Shown: positions 5,501 to 8,294 of the stretch, piece by piece
How positions within the stretch are numbered: the first letter of the stretch is position 1
How the letters are laid out: each line of letters begins with the position of its first letter
From: Acidimicrobiaceae bacterium
GTDB lineage: Bacteria > Actinomycetota > Acidimicrobiia > Acidimicrobiales > RAAP-2
Direction: 5' to 3'
DNA: 8,294 nucleotides
NCBI GenBank assembly: GCA_003151555.1
Contig: PLXU01000033.1
Location: 22,838-31,131, forward strand
Program-made: the position numbers and the translations under genes
Notes under the pieces: generated by a model
Told to the model about the DNA's origin: nothing
The model's input: the letters and a program-made list of their open reading frames with translations, nothing else
Database searches by the model: none

Positions 5501-6610
5501 TTGACGCTCGACCAACTGCGTAGTGCCCTCGCCGCCATCGTGGAGCCACAACTTGTGCGCACCCTGGGCGAACTGGGCTTCCTCGGCGAAGTGCGCGACG
5601 ACAACGGATCCTTCGGCGTGCAATTGGTGTTGCCGGTCACCCAGTGGCCCAATCTCGCCCTGCTGGAGGCAGCCGTGGACGCGCTCGCGCCCGGTGCGAC
5701 CATCACGGTGAGCGCGATGAACGAAGAGCAGCTCCTGGGCTTGCGTAATTTCCTGCGCGGAGCGATGGCGGCGCCCCCGGGACCGGGACAGCACGGTGAG
5801 CACGAGACCACGCCGCGCTTTCTCGATACTCTGTCGAAAACCCGCGTGCTCGGCATCTCGTCGGGCAAGGGCGGAGTGGGCAAGTCGTCGATCACCGTCA
5901 ATCTGGCGATCGCGCTGGCCCAGCTCGGTTACCAGGTTGGCATCCTCGACGCCGACGTCTACGGATTCTCGGTGCCCAAGATGCTGGGAGCCGTGAGTGA
6001 TCCGATCGTGTTGGGCGACACCGTGATCCCCACGCTGGCCCATGGTGTGCGCTGCGTGTCGATGGGTTACTTCGTGCCGGACGAACAGCCGGTGATCTGG
6101 CGTGGACCGATGCTGCACAAGGCAATCGAGCAATTGGTCACTGAAGCGTGGTGGGACGAGCCGGACTTCTTGCTCATCGACATGCCGCCGGGAACCGGCG
6201 ACGTGGCGCTCACGCTCTCCGAAGTGCTGCCGCGCATCGAGATGTATGTCGTCACCACTCCCCAGGCGGCCGCCCAACGCGTTGCGCAGCGCTCGGCCTA
6301 CGCCGCGCGAAAGCTCAAGCTCGCCGTGCGAGGTGTGATCGAGAACATGAGCTGGTTCTGCGCCGATGACGGCACGCGCTACGAGATCTTCGGCGCGGGT
6401 GGGGGAGCCCAGCTAGCCCAGGAGCTCGGCATCGGGCTGCTCGCCCAGATTCCCTTGGAGATGAAGCTGCGCGAGGGCGGTGACAGTGGCCAACCGGTCG
6501 TCGTGTCGGCCCCCGACAGCGAAGTAGCCCAGGCCTTTCGGGCCTTGGCGCACACGGTGGCGGCGCAGGGACCGGCGCGGGTCTATCGTCAAGAACTCAA
6601 GCTGGTCTAA
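5501..6610 (+). CDS. mrp: Mrp/ApbC-family Fe-S cluster carrier ATPase
   Basis: This 369-residue cytoplasmic P-loop protein belongs to the MinD/NBP35-like family that transfers Fe-S clusters to target enzymes. Residues 1-85 form a MIP18/DUF59-type domain. A linker to about 112 leads to the ATPase domain, with deviant Walker A GKGGVGKSS at 122-130, LDADVYGFSVP at 149-159 and the DMPPGTGD loop at 227-234. The family segment that usually reads ENMS followed by a CXXC pair reads ENMSWFCADDGTRYEIFG here, so C287 is present but the second cysteine is D290. That could weaken or alter cluster bridging at the dimer interface; loss of this pair may be common in actinobacterial Mrp, which I cannot check. 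The TTG start has a clear ribosome binding site. The gene is divergent from a probable Fe-S-type regulator and 21 bases before a dehydrogenase on the same strand. Confidence 0.95.
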   Translation: MTLDQLRSALAAIVEPQLVRTLGELGFLGEVRDDNGSFGVQLVLPVTQWPNLALLEAAVDALAPGATITVSAMNEEQLLGLRNFLRGAMAAPPGPGQHGEHETTPRFLDTLSKTRVLGISSGKGGVGKSSITVNLAIALAQLGYQVGILDADVYGFSVPKMLGAVSDPIVLGDTVIPTLAHGVRCVSMGYFVPDEQPVIWRGPMLHKAIEQLVTEAWWDEPDFLLIDMPPGTGDVALTLSEVLPRIEMYVVTTPQAAAQRVAQRSAYAARKLKLAVRGVIENMSWFCADDGTRYEIFGAGGGAQLAQELGIGLLAQIPLEMKLREGGDSGQPVVVSAPDSEVAQAFRALAHTVAAQGPARVYRQELKLV

Positions 6611-6631
6611 CGCGACCGCGAGGGGGCGTCG

Positions 6632-7477
6632 ATGGAACTTTCAGGCAAGACGGCGGTCATCACCGGCGGGGCGAGCGGCATTGGCCTCGCAACGGCGCGC
6701 CAGTTCGCTCACTCGGGCCTCAACCTCGTGTTGGGCGACATCGAAGAGGGCCCGTTGCACGAGGCCGTCGAGAGTCTGGCCGCCGAGGGGGCCCACGTCA
6801 TCGGCGTGGCCTGTGACGTCAGCAAAGAAGAAGACGTCACTCGCTTGCGCGACCGGGCCCTCGGCGAGTTTGGCAGCGCCCACATTGTCTTTAACAACGC
6901 CGGCGTGGTGGGCGGACCGGCCATCGGCACGCCCAAGAAGGTGTGGGACTGGGTGATGGGCGTGAACGTGGACGGCGTCATCAACGGCGTGAACGCGTTC
7001 GCACCGCTCTTCTTAGAACAGAATGAGGGACACATCGTGAACACCGCGTCGCTGGCCGGGCTCGGCGGAGTGCCGGGCACGGGCGCCTACAGCGCCAGCA
7101 AGTTCGCCGTGGTGGGCATCTCGGAGTCGCTCTTTCAAGAGCTCGCCCTCTCGGGCAAGAACGTCGGCGTGTCCGTGCTCTGTCCCGGCTTCGTGCTGAC
7201 GCGGATCCACGAATCGGAACGCAACATGCCCCACGAGTTGGTCAGCTTCAACGAGGACCCGATGATGCAGATGATGCGCCAGCTAAGCGAGAGCGCCGTC
7301 AAGGCCGGTATTGATCCCGCCGACGTCGCCAAGGCGGTGGAGCATGCAATTCGAGCCAATCAGTTCTGGATCCTTCCCCACGAGCGCGTCGCGCTTCGCA
7401 TGACCCAGTTGCGCCTCGAATGGATGCAGGGTGGGCCGCCCCTGCCCATCAACCCGGCAGCGGCCACGAAACCCTAG
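6632..7477 (+). CDS. Short-chain dehydrogenase/reductase (classical SDR), substrate unknown
   Basis: This 281-residue protein is an NAD(P)-dependent Rossmann-fold oxidoreductase. Visible motifs are TGGASGIG (11-18, cofactor glycine motif), D36 at the end of the second strand (suggesting NAD(H) rather than NADP(H)), CDV (61-63), NNAG (88-91), N112, the catalytic serine S140 in NTAS, Y153 and K157 in YSASK, and CPG (184-186). The full Asn-Ser-Tyr-Lys catalytic set is therefore intact. Residues after about 190 form the variable substrate-binding part, including a methionine-rich stretch (DPMMQMMRQL), and do not tell me the substrate. The ATG is preceded by AGGGGG at 6621-6626. The 21-base gap after mrp suggests co-transcription, but a functional link is not evident. 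Its TAG shares the CTAG tetranucleotide with the stop of the convergent dGTPase gene. Confidence 0.93.
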   Translation: MELSGKTAVITGGASGIGLATARQFAHSGLNLVLGDIEEGPLHEAVESLAAEGAHVIGVACDVSKEEDVTRLRDRALGEFGSAHIVFNNAGVVGGPAIGTPKKVWDWVMGVNVDGVINGVNAFAPLFLEQNEGHIVNTASLAGLGGVPGTGAYSASKFAVVGISESLFQELALSGKNVGVSVLCPGFVLTRIHESERNMPHELVSFNEDPMMQMMRQLSESAVKAGIDPADVAKAVEHAIRANQFWILPHERVALRMTQLRLEWMQGGPPLPINPAAATKP

Positions 7478-8294
7478 CGGTCGATGCCGCTTGGCAGCTC
7501 GTCCTCGGGCCAGTTGAGCAACGTCACGGCACTGCGACAGGCAAATCGGTCGGTCATGCCGGCCACGTAGGCCACCGCCTCGTGCAACGCCGCCGACGCG
7601 CTCTCGACGTCGTTGTCGCGCGCGGCGACGTCGGGGATGAGCTGGGGGTGCTCGGCGAAGTACTCGACCAGCGCGCGCAGCAAACGAATGACGGCCAGGG
7701 CCTGTTGACGCGAGGCCCCACGCAGGTAGATCGCCTCGTAGTTGAAGGCGCGGAAGGCGCCGAGTGCTTCGGCGTGGCTGGCGTCCATGCCAATGACGCC
7801 GTTCGAGCGAATGGTGCGGATCATGGCGTTTATGAACGTGCCGAGCTGCTGACCACGTCGTTCGCCGCATCGTTCGCGAACGATCTTGGGTAGTTGATCG
7901 GCCCGCAGGATGCCCGCCGATACCGCGTCTTCGAAGTCGTGACAGACGTACGCAATTCGGTCGGCCCAACTGACGACTTCGCCCTCGGGGGTGCCGGGCG
8001 CGGGGCGAGACCAGGAATGGTTGCGAATGCCGTCGAGCGTCTCGGCGCAAAGGTTGAGTGAGAGTAGCGCGACGTCGGCGCCCCAGGTGGCGTGATTGAA
8101 GCCACCCTCGACGTAGGGATCGAGCGCCTCTTCGCTGGCGTGGCCGCCCGGACCGTGACCGCAGTCGTGGCCCAACGCGATTGCCTCGGTGAGCGCCACG
8201 TTAAGGCCCACCGCGCGCGCGACGCCGGTCGCCACTTGGGCCACCTCTAACGCGTGGGTCAGGCGGGTGCGCATGTGGTCGTCGGGAAAGACGA
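7474..8294 (-). CDS. dgt: dGTPase-type HD-domain triphosphohydrolase (5' partial)
   Basis: Dgt-family enzymes cleave dNTPs, typically dGTP, to the nucleoside and triphosphate. The 273 complete codons visible are the catalytic and C-terminal part; the frame stays open past the ATG at 8274 to the window edge, and the preceding codons read VFPDDH, typical of sequence just before the RTRLTH motif, so the true start is outside. Numbering from that internal ATG, metal-binding candidates are H7 (RLTHALEV), H36 and D37 (GHDCGHGPGGH) and D105 (WADRIAYVCHDFEDA). H40, H45 and H86 are further conserved positions, and ETLDGIRNHS (78-87) and TPEGEVV are also family-typical. The motif set fits the actinobacterial 'type 2' dGTPase-like proteins. 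Members of this family vary in dNTP preference, so dGTP specificity is assumed. The gene converges on the SDR gene and overlaps its stop. Confidence 0.92.
   Translation of the reverse strand, partial: VFPDDHMRTRLTHALEVAQVATGVARAVGLNVALTEAIALGHDCGHGPGGHASEEALDPYVEGGFNHATWGADVALLSLNLCAETLDGIRNHSWSRPAPGTPEGEVVSWADRIAYVCHDFEDAVSAGILRADQLPKIVRERCGERRGQQLGTFINAMIRTIRSNGVIGMDASHAEALGAFRAFNYEAIYLRGASRQQALAVIRLLRALVEYFAEHPQLIPDVAARDNDVESASAALHEAVAYVAGMTDRFACRSAVTLLNWPEDELPSGIDR

Noticed and set aside
5312..6277. 321-codon minus-strand open frame across the regulator start and mrp
   Set aside because: Low-complexity Arg/His/Gln-rich product, antisense to clear Mrp motifs and spanning the divergent promoter region.
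7459..7491. AGCGGC...GCCGCT arms around the SDR/dgt stop overlap as a bidirectional terminator
   Set aside because: Six-base arms with a 21-base loop and no T-run; arms of this kind are common by chance in such G+C-rich DNA.
7283..8050. 255-codon minus-strand open frame over the SDR end and dgt
   Set aside because: Arginine-rich shadow of the dGTPase frame, which carries the HD motifs.
1..8294. tRNA, rRNA, CRISPR array, insertion sequence, riboswitch or prophage signal
   Set aside because: No cloverleaf, direct-repeat array, transposase motif, terminal inverted repeats or long non-coding stretch was seen; intergenic gaps total about 110 bases.

Overview
The window is a gene-dense, high-G+C bacterial chromosome segment, roughly two-thirds G+C by eye. 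It has eight protein-coding genes, almost no intergenic DNA, and no RNA gene, insertion sequence or CRISPR array that I can see. GTG and TTG starts, a possible leaderless transcript and the types of Mrp, Fe-S-type regulator and dGTPase suggest an actinobacterial lineage. A System I cytochrome c maturation cluster is not what most Actinobacteria use (they usually carry ResB/CcsA), so a deep branch such as Acidimicrobiia is my guess, not a demonstrated assignment.

Region 1 (1-3528, + strand) is the end of a cytochrome c maturation operon: ccmF (5' end cut by the window edge), a CcmG-type thioredoxin, ccmH and a CcmI-like TPR protein. The four genes are joined by three ATGA start/stop overlaps. 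Together they would form the heme ligation and apocytochrome thiol-reduction branch. The heme delivery genes (ccmABCDE) are not in the window and may lie upstream.

Region 2 (3525-5430, - strand) is a two-gene unit: a winged-helix regulator with a SufR-like C-terminal cysteine motif, followed 19 bases later by a full-length two-domain ChrA chromate transporter. The chrA stop overlaps the ccmI-like stop.

Region 3 (5431-5500) is a 70-base divergent control region. Leftward it has a -10-like hexamer placed for a leaderless GTG start. Rightward it has a -10-like hexamer, a small inverted repeat, and a good ribosome binding site before a TTG start.

Region 4 (5501-7477, + strand) holds mrp, an Fe-S cluster carrier ATPase with an N-terminal MIP18/DUF59 domain, and then a short-chain dehydrogenase 21 bases later. 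Region 5 (7474-8294, - strand) is the C-terminal part of a dGTPase-type HD phosphohydrolase, whose stop overlaps that of the dehydrogenase.

The most interesting arrangement is the centre. A probable Fe-S-sensing repressor is divergent from an Fe-S carrier and appears co-transcribed with a chromate efflux gene. Chromate is reported to damage Fe-S proteins, so the block could be a small Fe-S homeostasis/chromate defence module. This is inference from gene order and motifs and has not been tested.
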